Shown: positions 17,355-26,708, counted from the stretch's first letter. The stretch: DNA of 64,000 nucleotides from Marinobacter denitrificans (GCF_008795955.1 NZ_VMHN01000001.1:434001-498000), one strand, 5' to 3'. Numbers and translations are program-made. The notes: generated by a model from the letters alone, not told the origin.

Positions 17355-19073
17355 ATGAGCAAGTATCTGAAAGTATCAACGGGCCAGCACTCGGATAAAG
17401 GCCGAAAGCCGTCCAACCAGGACTTCCACGGCTACACCATGCCGGCGGAGCCCCGCCTGGGTATGAAAGGCATCGCCTTTGCCATGGCCGATGGCGTCAG
17501 CAGCAGTGACGTCAGCCACATCGCCAGTGAAACGGCCGTGAAAAGCTTTCTGGATGACTACTTCTGTACCTCAGAAGCCTGGTCGGTACGAAAATCCGCC
17601 GAGCGGGTGCTTACCGCAACCAACTCCTGGCTCCATGCCCAGACCCGCAACAGCCCCTATCGGTATGAAAAAGACAAAGGATATGTCTGCACATTGAGCG
17701 CACTGGTGCTCAAGGGCTCTATGGCCCACCTCTTCCATGTTGGCGACACCCGGATCTACCGTTTGCGGGACAAGGCTCTGGAGCAACTCACCAACGATCA
17801 CCGGCTATGGCTATCCCAGGACGAAAACTACCTGAGCCGAGCCCTCGGGGTGGACTCACTGCTGGAGATTGATTACCAGTCCCTGCCACTGAGACAGGGT
17901 GACATTTTTGTTCTGGCAACGGACGGCGTCTACGAACATGCCAGCGCACAACAACTGATCAGTACCATCAATCAATACCCCGACGACCTGGACGAAGCCG
18001 CCAGATCCATGGTCAAAGCCGCGTTCGACAGCGGCAGCGAGGATAATCTCAGCGTACAGGTTGTGCGCATAGAGCAACTGCCCGAGCAGGCATCCACGGA
18101 ACTTCAGCGGCAGGCAGAAAACCTGCCTTTTCCGCCCATTCTGGAACCGAGGCAGACCTTCGATGGCTACACCATCCTGCGGGAAATTCACGCTACCAGC
18201 CGCAGCCACGTATACCTTGCCCTGAATATCGCGTCCGACACCAGAGTGGTTCTTAAGACGCCGTCGATAGATCTCAGGGGCGACCCCGGCTACCTGGAAC
18301 GTTTCCTGATGGAGGAGTGGATTGCGAGGCGGGTAAACAGCGCCCACGTGCTCAAGGCGGGCCTGCAGAACCGTCAACGCAACTACCTCTACACCGTCAC
18401 CGAATACATAGAGGGTCAGACCCTGAAGCAATGGCTGATCGACAACCCCAAACCGGATCTGGAGGTTGTCCGTGGCCTGGTGGTTCAGATTGCCCGGGGC
18501 CTGTATGCACTCCATCGCATGGAAATCCTGCATCAGGACATACGCCCCGACAATATCCTGATTGATACCAACGGTACGGCGAAAATCATTGATTTCGGTT
18601 CGGCGCGCGTGGCAGGAATTGTGGAATCCACTACGCTGGAGCCCAACGATATACCCGGTACCGCACTCTACATGGCCCCGGAATATTTCATGGGGGAAAC
18701 AGGCACTGACTGCTCGGACCTCTATTCCCTGGGGGTGCTGACCTATCACATGCTGTCCGGCCGGTTTCCCTATGGCACCCAGGTGGCCAAATCCCGCACT
18801 GCATCTGCCATGCGCAGGCTCAACTATGCTTCGGTCCTGGACGACGACCGCGAGATTCCCGCCTGGATTGACGAAACCATCAAGAAAGCCGTGCACCCGA
18901 ACCCGGACAAACGTTACCAGGAGTTATCCGAGTTTACCTTCGACCTGCGCCACCCCAATCCCGCCTTCCTCAATAAAACTCGGGCCCCGTTGCTCGAGCG
19001 CAATCCTGTGGCTTTCTGGCAGGGTGTATCGGCGCTGCTGGCCTGCGCTCTTATATACCTTTTGACTACATAA
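17355..19073 (+). CDS. PP2C phosphatase-Ser/Thr kinase fusion
   Basis: A 572-residue signalling protein. Residues about 10-240 are a PP2C-type phosphatase: KPSNQDFHGY, MADGVSSSD, HVGDTRIYRL, VLATDGVYEH and SEDNLSVQV give the metal-binding Asp set. Residues about 270-535 are a protein kinase with VVLKTPS (ATP Lys), ILHQDIRPDNIL (catalytic loop, HQD instead of HRD), IDFGSARV, and ALYMAPE. The glycine loop is degenerate. A hydrophobic helix (about 550-570) ends it, so it is membrane-anchored. Such fusions commonly accompany nitrate/nitrite transporters, as here after the FNT gene. Confidence 0.9.
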   Translation: MSKYLKVSTGQHSDKGRKPSNQDFHGYTMPAEPRLGMKGIAFAMADGVSSSDVSHIASETAVKSFLDDYFCTSEAWSVRKSAERVLTATNSWLHAQTRNSPYRYEKDKGYVCTLSALVLKGSMAHLFHVGDTRIYRLRDKALEQLTNDHRLWLSQDENYLSRALGVDSLLEIDYQSLPLRQGDIFVLATDGVYEHASAQQLISTINQYPDDLDEAARSMVKAAFDSGSEDNLSVQVVRIEQLPEQASTELQRQAENLPFPPILEPRQTFDGYTILREIHATSRSHVYLALNIASDTRVVLKTPSIDLRGDPGYLERFLMEEWIARRVNSAHVLKAGLQNRQRNYLYTVTEYIEGQTLKQWLIDNPKPDLEVVRGLVVQIARGLYALHRMEILHQDIRPDNILIDTNGTAKIIDFGSARVAGIVESTTLEPNDIPGTALYMAPEYFMGETGTDCSDLYSLGVLTYHMLSGRFPYGTQVAKSRTASAMRRLNYASVLDDDREIPAWIDETIKKAVHPNPDKRYQELSEFTFDLRHPNPAFLNKTRAPLLERNPVAFWQGVSALLACALIYLLTT

Positions 19074-19166
19074 AACCAACACTTTGAATACTGTTTAAGC
19101 AGCGTGAATCTGAGATATTTGGCGTGTACAAGTGCAACAGCCCAGCGAACGACCTGAGAGTTTTCA

Positions 19167-21056
19167 TTGCAGCGCGTTATCGGTTACCAGCGAATTTTTC
19201 GGAATGTGGCTGCGGCAAGCTGGCCGCTTGCGGCGGTTTTATGCCTTCTATTGGCCGTTGCCCCCATCTCACTGGCACTGGAACCGATCGACGTTGCCGG
19301 GGCCGAGGACAGCCTGAAGCTCGGGCCTCATATTGAACACCTCAAGGACCCCGAGCGCTCTCTCGACCTGGCCGACATCCGTGCCCTTGGCGAGCAATTC
19401 AGCCGGCACACCGGAGAAGTGCTCAACATCGGCTACACCAGCGCCGGCCAGTGGGTGCGTTTCCGGCTCCAGAATACGGGCTCCGAGCCACTGAAACGCT
19501 ATCTGGAGTTCCGTTCTCTTTTCGTCGATCACTTGAAGCTTTACCAGCCTCAGGGCGAGGGAGAGTACGAGAAAATTGAGTCCGGGCGGCTGGTGACGCC
19601 CCCCGCGCGCCCCTATACTTCACGGCACTTCGTTTTCCCCATCACCGTGCCGCCGGACACTGACGCGTACTATTACCTGTATGCCGACAGCGCCGACACC
19701 CTCACCATTCCCCTGTACCTCCACACCGACGACGGCTTGCAGCAAACCGAGTTGACCAGCCGTTCCTGGCTGACGTTCTTTCAGGGCCTGATTGTCACGA
19801 TGACGGTATTCAGCCTGTTCCTGTTGGTGACTCTCCGGGACCGGGTGTACGGCTACTACATCGGGGTTATTGTGGTGCATCAGGGCCTGTTCTTTACCCT
19901 GTTCAACGGCCTTGGCTACCAGTACTTCGGGCTGGAAAGCCCATGGTGGTCACGGGAAGCCATGTCTGTACTGGTCAGTCTGGCCATGTGGATGATCATG
20001 CAGTTCACCCGGGTGTTGCTGGCAACACGGGAGCAACAGCCTCGCCTTGACCGGCTCGTGGTCGCCATCCAGTCCGCGGCGCTTGTTATTGCCGGCCTGA
20101 GCATCTTCGTCGACTATTACCTGTCCATCCGCCTTGCCAATCCCCTGGCTTCTGTCACTGCGCTCACGCTCTGGCTCGTGGGTTGGAACAGCCTGTGCAA
20201 GGGCAATCCGGCAGCCCGGTATTTCCTCATTGCCTGGACCATGCTGATCATTGGCGGCCTGACTTACAGTCTGAAATCCTGGGGGCTTATCCCCAGCACC
20301 ACTTTTACCGAGCACAGCTGGCAAATCGGGGCGGCTATAGAGGCTATCTTCCTCTCATTGGCCATTGCCGACCGCATCAGTACCGAAAGCCGGCAACGCA
20401 TCCAGTTACAGCGCGAAGCCCAGAAGGCGCAAGCCAGAGCGCTGGAAGTACAGCTCAAAGCCAATGAGACACTTGAACAGAAAGTCCAGGAACGCACCGA
20501 GGAACTGCGGGAGGTGAACCGCAAACTTCAACAGCTCAGCGATACTGACCAGCTCACTGATATCAGTAACCGCCGTTCCCTTGAACGTTATCTCAAGCAC
20601 ACGTTTAAACGGGCGATGGTGGACTGCAAGAGTATTGCCGTGCTGTTGATCGATGTGGATCACTTCAAACCGGTTAACGACACTCATGGCCACCAGGCGG
20701 GTGATGACTGCCTGAAAGTGATCGCCGGCCGCATTCAGGCTCAGTCCCGCTGGCCAGCCGACATGGTGGCCCGTTATGGTGGCGAGGAGTTTTGTGTGGT
20801 GCTCCCCGATACCGACGAACAGACCGCTGTCATGGTGGGAGAGCGCATTCGTGAAGGCATAGAAGCCGAGCCCGTACCAACGCGCGTCGGGCCGCTGAAG
20901 CTGACCATAAGCCTTGGAGCCCATGTCGCCGTCCCGGGACCGGATGATACCTGTGAGAGCTTCCTGGAGCGTGCCGATCAGGCACTTTATCGCTCCAAGC
21001 AGGAGGGGCGTAACCGGGTTACACTGTACAAGGCTCACGTGCTTCAGAATGGGTGA
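19167..21056 (+). CDS. 7TM-DISM sensor diguanylate cyclase
   Basis: A 629-residue membrane sensor. After a signal-like segment (about 12-38), a periplasmic 7TMR-DISMED2 sensing domain covers about 40-190, with WVRFRLQNTGSEPLKRYLE. A seven-helix DISM block (about 205-405), a coiled coil (about 410-455) and a GGDEF domain (about 460-625) follow. The active site ARYGGEEFCVVLPD is intact near residue 537, so it should make cyclic di-GMP. The RxxD inhibitory site is absent (RWPAD in its place). The start is uncertain: I use TTG at 19167, preceded by GAGAG, as no ATG fits. Confidence 0.85.
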   Translation: MQRVIGYQRIFRNVAAASWPLAAVLCLLLAVAPISLALEPIDVAGAEDSLKLGPHIEHLKDPERSLDLADIRALGEQFSRHTGEVLNIGYTSAGQWVRFRLQNTGSEPLKRYLEFRSLFVDHLKLYQPQGEGEYEKIESGRLVTPPARPYTSRHFVFPITVPPDTDAYYYLYADSADTLTIPLYLHTDDGLQQTELTSRSWLTFFQGLIVTMTVFSLFLLVTLRDRVYGYYIGVIVVHQGLFFTLFNGLGYQYFGLESPWWSREAMSVLVSLAMWMIMQFTRVLLATREQQPRLDRLVVAIQSAALVIAGLSIFVDYYLSIRLANPLASVTALTLWLVGWNSLCKGNPAARYFLIAWTMLIIGGLTYSLKSWGLIPSTTFTEHSWQIGAAIEAIFLSLAIADRISTESRQRIQLQREAQKAQARALEVQLKANETLEQKVQERTEELREVNRKLQQLSDTDQLTDISNRRSLERYLKHTFKRAMVDCKSIAVLLIDVDHFKPVNDTHGHQAGDDCLKVIAGRIQAQSRWPADMVARYGGEEFCVVLPDTDEQTAVMVGERIREGIEAEPVPTRVGPLKLTISLGAHVAVPGPDDTCESFLERADQALYRSKQEGRNRVTLYKAHVLQNG

Positions 21057-21062
21057 GTCACC

Positions 21063-21800
21063 ATGAACCACACTGCCGCCAGGATCGCATTTCTATACCC
21101 CGGCCACGCTGCCGAAGACGACTACCCTCGGCTTGCCAATAGACTCTCGCCAGCGGCGGAAGTAACGGTGGTACATACCAGTTTCAACGAAGATGCACAC
21201 ACGGTAGCGGCACTCACAGAAATGGGAAGCCCACAGCGTTTAAGTGAAGGCGCGCGGGAGATCGCGGACAAAGACCTGGAAGCCGTGTTGTGGACCTCCA
21301 CCAGTGCCAGCTTCGTGCGGGGCATTGACGGCATACGGGAACAAATTGAAACCCTGGAAAACCTGCTTCACATCCCCGCTTCTACCACTGCCATGGCATT
21401 TGCGCGGGCCGCTGCCGCCATCAACGCAAAGCGGGTAGCCATTGCAGCCACCTACCCCAGGGACATCGCCCTGCTGTTCAAGGCATTTCTGGAACACTTC
21501 GATATCGAAGTCGTCCATCTCACAAGCCAGGGTATTGTCACGGCTGCAGAGGTAGGCACGCTTGGGAAAGAAGCGGTCGCCCGGTTTGTGACAGATAACG
21601 ACCATCCGCACGCCGATGCCTTGCTGGTACCGGATACCGCCCTGCATTCCGTCGCCTGGCTGGAAGACCTGGAGGCAGCCGCAGGCAAGCCGGTGCTGAC
21701 AGCCAACCAGGTCAGTTTCTGGGAGGGGCTGAGACTGTGCGGCAAGCTCACGCCCCAGCAGGGCCTGGGCACCCTTTTCCGAGTCAACCCCTGGGACTAA
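21063..21800 (+). CDS. Asp/Glu racemase-fold protein lacking catalytic cysteines
   Basis: A 245-residue protein of the Asp/Glu racemase, maleate isomerase and arylmalonate decarboxylase superfamily. The first active-site segment reads LWTSTSASFVRG where maleate isomerase has ACTSGSF, so the Cys is Ser79. The second segment is LLVPDTALHSVAWLE where SCTN is expected, so that Cys is also missing. The only Cys is at about 226. The fold is clear from the AKRVAIAATYP and TAAEVGTLG segments, but racemase or isomerase chemistry by the two-Cys mechanism is unlikely. It starts seven bases after the cyclase gene and overlaps the convergent EamA gene by four bases. Confidence 0.75.
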   Translation: MNHTAARIAFLYPGHAAEDDYPRLANRLSPAAEVTVVHTSFNEDAHTVAALTEMGSPQRLSEGAREIADKDLEAVLWTSTSASFVRGIDGIREQIETLENLLHIPASTTAMAFARAAAAINAKRVAIAATYPRDIALLFKAFLEHFDIEVVHLTSQGIVTAAEVGTLGKEAVARFVTDNDHPHADALLVPDTALHSVAWLEDLEAAAGKPVLTANQVSFWEGLRLCGKLTPQQGLGTLFRVNPWD

Positions 21801-22696
21801 GCCGCTTGTTTGCGCTGGGTGACCACGAGGGCAACCCCGGTAATCGACACGGCGCCGCCGATCATCGCCAGCACGCCCAGGCGCTCATCAAACAGCCAGT
21901 ACGCCTCCAGGGCAGTAACCGGCGGCACCAGATAGAACAGGCTCGCCACCTGCGAAGCTGCGCCACGGCGGATCAGCCACATCAACAGCAGGATAGCACC
22001 GATGGAAACGCCGAAGACCAGCCAGACCATTGACCATATCAGCGGCTGAGCCCACTCCACCTCACGGGTTTCAAAAACAAAAGCGCCAACGGCGAAAAAG
22101 GTGGCCGCAGCACTGTATTGAATGAAGGTGCCAGCCACGAGATCCGCCTGGGTACCGTTCCGTTTTTGATAGACGGTACCCAGCGATATCCCGCCCAGAG
22201 ATAGCGCGGCCCAGAGCAGTGTCCACAACGGGAACGACGAGGCAGAGGCGCCGCCACCAAACTTCTCCGCCAGCACCAGCGTCACCCCGACCAGGCCCAG
22301 TGCCAGGCCAAGCCATTGCCGGGACGAGACGCTCTCCTTTAGTACCAGGATCGCCACAGCAGAGGTCACCAATGGCTGCAAACCAACGATAAGCGAGATA
22401 ATGCCCGACGGCATGCCGCCCTGAATGGCGTAATACACACCACCCAGGTAACAGCCGTGCACCAGCAAGCCTGTCACCGCCAGGTGCCCTGCGCCACGCC
22501 AACCTGGCCAGCGGGTTTTCATGAACCAGGCAAGCACACTGAGTAACACCAGCGTGAACAGCATCCGTATCAGCAGCAGGGTAAAAGGCTCGGCAAACGG
22601 CAAACCGTATTTGGCGCCGATAAAACCCGTGCTCCATAACCAGACGAAGAGGGCCGGTACGAAAAACGAATAGAAAATCTGGGGCATAGGGTTCAT
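21797..22696 (-). CDS. EamA (DMT) family transporter
   Basis: A 299-residue membrane protein of ten helices with two EamA repeats. The first holds FVWLWSTGFIGAKYGLPFAEPFTLLLIRM and the end of the second reads VPPVTALEAYWLFDERLG. Family members export amino acids or metabolites; the substrate is unknown. I use ATG at 22696; a TTG three codons earlier is possible and neither has a strong ribosome site. The 230 bases upstream, to the DUF1328 gene, are AT-rich and probably hold promoters for both. Confidence 0.85.
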   Translation of the reverse strand: MNPMPQIFYSFFVPALFVWLWSTGFIGAKYGLPFAEPFTLLLIRMLFTLVLLSVLAWFMKTRWPGWRGAGHLAVTGLLVHGCYLGGVYYAIQGGMPSGIISLIVGLQPLVTSAVAILVLKESVSSRQWLGLALGLVGVTLVLAEKFGGGASASSFPLWTLLWAALSLGGISLGTVYQKRNGTQADLVAGTFIQYSAAATFFAVGAFVFETREVEWAQPLIWSMVWLVFGVSIGAILLLMWLIRRGAASQVASLFYLVPPVTALEAYWLFDERLGVLAMIGGAVSITGVALVVTQRKQAA

Positions 22697-22929
22697 CGCC
22701 AGCAAATGTGTGTGGTAGCGGATTTAATGGGTAGACAATAGCAATCTTCGACGAATGTTCGTACCTTAGTAAATATTAATCAACTGACAATACTCATTCT
22801 TTTACATCCAAAACAATAAGTTAACTACTGCATCTCTCGCTTCATCGTGCTTTGTGGAGTTCTCTTATTTGTGCCTCGCCGATGCATGTGCCACGTTTAA
22901 ACACGAAGCCATCTGATAGGAGAAAGGAT

Positions 22930-23100
22930 ATGCTCTATTGGGCTGTCGTATGTCTCATCGTTGCGATTATCGCCGGGGTACTCGGTTTTGGTGGTATCGC
23001 GGGAACAGCTGCAGGAATCGCAAAAGTGCTGTTCTTTATTTTCGTCATCCTGCTTGTCATCTCATTGGTTGCCAACGCCATGAAAGGCCGCGGGCCATAG
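22930..23100 (+). CDS. DUF1328 (YtjA-type) small membrane protein
   Basis: A 56-residue protein with two hydrophobic helices, [20 protein letters not shown] and [17 protein letters not shown], joined by [11 protein letters not shown]. This is the DUF1328 family (YtjA in E. coli), a stress-linked inner-membrane peptide of unknown role. The ATG at 22930 follows AGGAGAAAGGAT. It is a single-gene unit behind an AT-rich upstream region (22706-22929). Confidence 0.9.
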   Translation: MLYWAVVCLIVAIIAGVLGFGGIAGTAAGIAKVLFFIFVILLVISLVANAMKGRGP

Positions 23101-23123
23101 CTCGATAGCTATTTGATTTCGCA

Positions 23124-23158
23124 CCCCGGGAGCAGCTGGGCTCAGCACGCTCCCGGGG
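23124..23158. terminator. Bidirectional hairpin after DUF1328 gene
   Basis: CCCCGGGAGC (23124-23133) and GCTCCCGGGG (23149-23158) form a perfect ten-base stem with a 15-base loop. It lies between convergent genes and its right arm covers the last codons of the shikimate-kinase gene. There is no T-run on either strand, so termination strength is uncertain. Confidence 0.6.
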
Positions 23159-23672
23159 CTGCCCTCAGCGCTGCGATGACGGCGTCGCAGACCTCTTCGT
23201 GGTTTTTGTCACCACAGTCAACCGTCACATCCGCCACACCGGAATAAAGCCCGAAACGCTCACTGAACAACTCACTCAGCGACTGCCCCGGTCGCCGCGA
23301 GATTCCCCGTGCGCTGTAATCACCAATTCGCTCAAGCACTACCTCCAGCGGAATATCCAGAAACACCACAACAGCATCGGTTTTTAGATGTTGCATTGCC
23401 GGTTCACTGTAAACCGCACTTCCACCGGTTGATATCACCTGGCGCCGTACCTCCAGCTCGAGCAATACCTGCTCTTCTATTTGTCGTAGCGCCTGGTAAC
23501 CCTCGTGATCAACAATATCCTGCAAGGTACGCCCAGCCTCCTGCTGAATAAGCAGGTCTGTATCGATAAACCCCAGCCCCAGCCGCTTGGCAAGCAAAAC
23601 CCCGACCGTGCTTTTGCCGCTGCCCGGCATGCCGATGAGCACAATATTACTTGCTGTTCTGGTTGCAGGCAC
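23142..23672 (-). CDS. Shikimate kinase-like protein
   Basis: A 176-residue P-loop kinase of the shikimate kinase family. It has IVLIGMPGSGKSTVG (Walker A), DTDLLIQQEAG, LRQIEEQVL, VISTGGSAVYSEPAM and a lid ISRRPGQSL followed by RFGLYSGVADVTVD. The usual GGG is GGS and the lid differs from aroK, so it may be a second, specialised kinase; no aroB is adjacent. I start at GTG 23672 because GGAGG precedes it and the length suits the family. The open frame reaches ATG 23744, which would add 24 hydrophobic residues and has no ribosome site. Confidence 0.75.
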   Translation of the reverse strand: MPATRTASNIVLIGMPGSGKSTVGVLLAKRLGLGFIDTDLLIQQEAGRTLQDIVDHEGYQALRQIEEQVLLELEVRRQVISTGGSAVYSEPAMQHLKTDAVVVFLDIPLEVVLERIGDYSARGISRRPGQSLSELFSERFGLYSGVADVTVDCGDKNHEEVCDAVIAALRAAPGAC

Positions 23673-23855
23673 CTGACCTCCGGATTTCGCCAATAGTGAG
23701 AACTGACCGGCTATACTGAAAAATAACACTTTTGCGACAAACATTGCGGTTTCTTAAAGAAACTATAGCCGTATAATCAGCCCAATGGCCGGGGCCTTGG
23801 TAGGCCGACGGGGCAGGCAGCCGGTATTATTGATCAAGCAGTCCAAGAGCAAACA

Positions 23856-24557
23856 ATGACAGGCGCAAAAACCTTCATCGCTTCATCGCTGGCAATTCTC
23901 CTACTGGTAGCTTCAGCGCCGGGAATGGCAGATAGTATCAAGCGCATCGTTCATCCGGATGGACGCGTGGAGTACACCAACGCAAAAGGCAGCAGTCAGA
24001 AACGTGCCTCCACAAAAGATGAAGTGGTTTACCGTTACAAGGATGACAACGGTGTGGTTGCTTACAGCGGCACTCAACCGGCGAGCGCGAATTTCGACGT
24101 CATCCGCTTCCACTGTTACGCCTGCGATCCGGACTCCAACGTGAACTGGCGCACCACACCGCTGTTCCTGAAACCCTACCGGGACGAAATCACTACTGCG
24201 GCCAGCGAATTCAATGTGGACCCGGCACTGGTACGGGCCGTGATCCACGCCGAATCCGCCTTCAACGACAAGGCTCTGTCACCCAAGGGCGCCCAGGGGC
24301 TGATGCAGCTTATGCCTGCCACCGCAAAAGAACTGGGTGTTAGCAATGCGATGGTTGCCCCGGACAATATCCGCGGCGGCGTTAATTACCTGGCCCGCAT
24401 GCTCAAACGCTTCAATGGTGATACCAGGCTGGCAACAGCCGCCTACAATGCAGGACCAGGAGCTGTCGGACGCCACGGTGGCGTACCGCCCTACGCCGAA
24501 ACCCGAGCCTATGTGGAACGGGTGGGAATCCTTCACGAACGGTATGCGAGCAACTGA
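23856..24557 (+). CDS. Lytic transglycosylase (SLT domain) with DUF4124
   Basis: A 233-residue exported wall enzyme. A signal peptide (about 1-25, APGMADS) is followed by a DUF4124-like segment (IKRIVHPDGRVEYTNAKG). The family-1 transglycosylase domain covers about 110-230: AVIHAESAFN with catalytic Glu, LSPKGAQGLMQLMPATAKELG, NIRGGVNYLARML and AAYNAGPGAV. It cleaves peptidoglycan to 1,6-anhydro products in the periplasm. It diverges from the shikimate-kinase-like gene. Confidence 0.9.
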   Translation: MTGAKTFIASSLAILLLVASAPGMADSIKRIVHPDGRVEYTNAKGSSQKRASTKDEVVYRYKDDNGVVAYSGTQPASANFDVIRFHCYACDPDSNVNWRTTPLFLKPYRDEITTAASEFNVDPALVRAVIHAESAFNDKALSPKGAQGLMQLMPATAKELGVSNAMVAPDNIRGGVNYLARMLKRFNGDTRLATAAYNAGPGAVGRHGGVPPYAETRAYVERVGILHERYASN

Positions 24558-24564
24558 TGCTGCA

Positions 24565-25194
24565 TTAACCAAACGCCAGCCACATTCCCACCAGTATCAT
24601 CAGGCTGCCTGCCACACGGTTCACCGTGCGAACGCCCCCGCCCTGCTTGAGAGCTTTACGCAAGGTCTTGCCGCCATGGGCATAGAGCTGCAGGCAGAGG
24701 AATTCCAGGCCGAGGATAATCAGCACCAACACCGTCAGTTGCGGTGCCATTGGCAGCTTGCTGTCAATGAACGGAGGCAGCAACGCAATGAAGAAGGCCC
24801 AGCCCTTGGGGTTGGCAATTGCCGTAACAAACCCCTGAAGCGCCAGTTGCAGGCGTGAGCTTTCAACCGGACCGGCGTCCTCCTCTGGCATGGCCATCTT
24901 GCCTCTGGACCGCCACATCTGTACGCCAAGCCATGCCAGGTAGGCACCGCCGGCATACTTGAATACCGCAAACGCTGCGGGGTACTTCAGCATAAAAGTG
25001 GCCACACCCACTGCGGCGGCCGTCGCCACCAGGGCAACACCAACGAGCTCGCCTGCCATCATCCACAATGCCCGCTTCACACCAATGGTGATACCCAGGG
25101 AGAGAGCCAGGGTCATACACATGCCCGGGGTAATGGACACCACAAAGAATGTCGGGACAAAGGCAGACAACAGGGCCAGGTTCAGTGACAACAC
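24565..25194 (-). CDS. LysE/RhtB family amino-acid exporter
   Basis: A 209-residue, six-helix exporter. Signatures are TFFVVSITPGMCMTLAL near the N-terminus, AGGAYLAWLGVQMWRS and QGFVTAIANPKGWAFFIALLPPF. RhtB-type proteins export amino acids or homoserine lactones; the substrate is unknown. The start is a GTG at 25194 with GAGAG eight bases earlier. Confidence 0.87.
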   Translation of the reverse strand: MLSLNLALLSAFVPTFFVVSITPGMCMTLALSLGITIGVKRALWMMAGELVGVALVATAAAVGVATFMLKYPAAFAVFKYAGGAYLAWLGVQMWRSRGKMAMPEEDAGPVESSRLQLALQGFVTAIANPKGWAFFIALLPPFIDSKLPMAPQLTVLVLIILGLEFLCLQLYAHGGKTLRKALKQGGGVRTVNRVAGSLMILVGMWLAFG

Positions 25195-25226
25195 AAACGG
25201 ACTCTCATAGTGAAGGGGGCGAATCG

Positions 25227-25928
25227 TTAATTATACAATCCCTGCAGATAACGCAACCCGGAAAGCTGTGCCATCTGCCCACGAATCCACGCTACCCGCT
25301 CCCACACATAGGCCGAGGGGCTGGCAGCGCTGAGCACCTTCGGATTGGGCAGCACGGCTGCTAGTCGGGCAGCCTGGGTTTGAGACAACTGGCTGGCAGG
25401 GATGCCGAAATAGAGTCGGCTGGCAGCCTCAACACCATAGACCCCACGACCAAACTCGGCAATGTTCAGGTATACCTCGATAATCCGCCGCTTGGGCCAG
25501 AGCCCATCAATGCCCAGTGCCAGCCCCGCCTCAAGCGCCTTGCGTATGAAACTACGCCCGTTCCACAGGAACAGGTTCTTGGCGGTCTGCTGGGTGATAG
25601 TGCTTGCGCCGCGCAAACCCTGGCCAGCCTGGTACTCTGCCAACGCCTTGCGGATAGCGCCAAAATCCACCCCGTGGTGATGTGGGAAACGCTGATCCTC
25701 ACTGGCCACTACCGCCAGCGGCATCCAGGGTGATATATCATCCAGCCCCACCCATTCCTGCCTCAGTTCCTGACCGGAGCCGGAGATCACGTGGCCCAGC
25801 ATGAAGGCAGAAATGGGCGGATTCACGAACCTGAACAGTACAACCGCTGCCGTAACCAGCAACAGAAGCCCCGCCAGGGCCCAGGCAAACATTCCCAGGG
25901 ATTTTCGGATCAAAGATTGTCGAGCCAC
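25227..25928 (-). CDS. mtgA: Monofunctional peptidoglycan transglycosylase MtgA
   Basis: A 233-residue GT51 enzyme with one N-terminal helix (about 13-34). It has the GT51 motifs VASEDQRFPHHHGVDF (catalytic Glu), GASTITQQTAKNLFLW, KALEAGLALGIDGLWPKRRIIEVYLNIAEFG and AASRLYFG. It polymerises lipid II into glycan strands at the outer face of the inner membrane and has no transpeptidase domain. The start is a GTG at 25928 without a strong ribosome site; ATG at 25892 is an alternative that would drop a basic stretch. Confidence 0.93.
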   Translation of the reverse strand: MARQSLIRKSLGMFAWALAGLLLLVTAAVVLFRFVNPPISAFMLGHVISGSGQELRQEWVGLDDISPWMPLAVVASEDQRFPHHHGVDFGAIRKALAEYQAGQGLRGASTITQQTAKNLFLWNGRSFIRKALEAGLALGIDGLWPKRRIIEVYLNIAEFGRGVYGVEAASRLYFGIPASQLSQTQAARLAAVLPNPKVLSAASPSAYVWERVAWIRGQMAQLSGLRYLQGLYN

Positions 25929-26002
25929 AGTGCTATCATCAACCGGTTGTAGGTATTGTCGTTTAAACGCATAGAGCCGGACCGGACTATAACATCGCCG
26001 CT

Positions 26003-26695
26003 ATGAAGCTTTCCCGAATTCTCAGTAATCAAAACGGTGTCAGCCGCAAGCAGGCCAACGCATTGATTTCCGCGGCGGCGGTAACGGTGGATGGCGCTGT
26101 GTGCAAGGAACCAGCGCGTGAGGTGGACCGATTCTCAACGGTGGCCTGCGGCGGCAGCGTCATCCAGCGGGGTGAACCGGCCTGCTATCTTATGCTACAC
26201 AAACCTGCAGGATACCTGAGTGCGACAGCCGACAAGATTCACAAAACCGTAATGGAGCTGATCGACCACAGCCTTCACAACTGCCTGCATATTGCAGGGC
26301 GGCTGGACCGGGCCAGCACCGGTTTGTTGATCCTCACCAATGATGGCACCTGGTCGCGCCGGCTGACCAAACCGGAAATCAGAATACCGAAGGTCTACCG
26401 GGTATCCACCGCCCACGCGATCTCGCCGGAGACTGCTGCACGTTTTGCTGAAGGCATCTGGTTCGAGTTCGAGCAGCTCAGAACGTCCCCCGCCCAGCTC
26501 GAACTGCTCGGAGCCCGGGAAGCACGGATTACTATCTACGAAGGCCGCTACCACCAGGTGAAGCGCATGTTTCATGCCGTCGGAAATCGAATAACGGGGC
26601 TGCACCGGGAGAGCATGGGCGACATTCACCTTGACGACAGGCTTGCACCCGGCGCCTGCCGCCAGTTGACCGAAACGGAAATCAATTCCGTCTGA
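26003..26695 (+). CDS. rsuA: Pseudouridine synthase, RsuA type
   Basis: A 230-residue pseudouridine synthase of the RsuA/RluB/E/F family. An S4-like N-terminal RNA-binding part (MKLSRILSNQNGVSRKQANALI) precedes the catalytic domain with YLMLHKPAGYLSA, HIAGRLDRASTGLLILTNDG (catalytic Asp) and YEGRYHQVKRMFHAVGN. By length and lack of an extension it fits the enzyme for 16S rRNA position 516, but RluE-like targets cannot be excluded by eye. The dicarboxylate transporter starts 13 bases after its stop. Confidence 0.85.
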   Translation: MKLSRILSNQNGVSRKQANALISAAAVTVDGAVCKEPAREVDRFSTVACGGSVIQRGEPACYLMLHKPAGYLSATADKIHKTVMELIDHSLHNCLHIAGRLDRASTGLLILTNDGTWSRRLTKPEIRIPKVYRVSTAHAISPETAARFAEGIWFEFEQLRTSPAQLELLGAREARITIYEGRYHQVKRMFHAVGNRITGLHRESMGDIHLDDRLAPGACRQLTETEINSV

Positions 26696-26708
26696 CAAAG
26701 GTCCGATC

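Noticed and set aside
17856..18896. 346-codon open frame opposite the phosphatase-kinase gene
   Set aside because: Antisense shadow of a well-supported gene; no recognisable domain.
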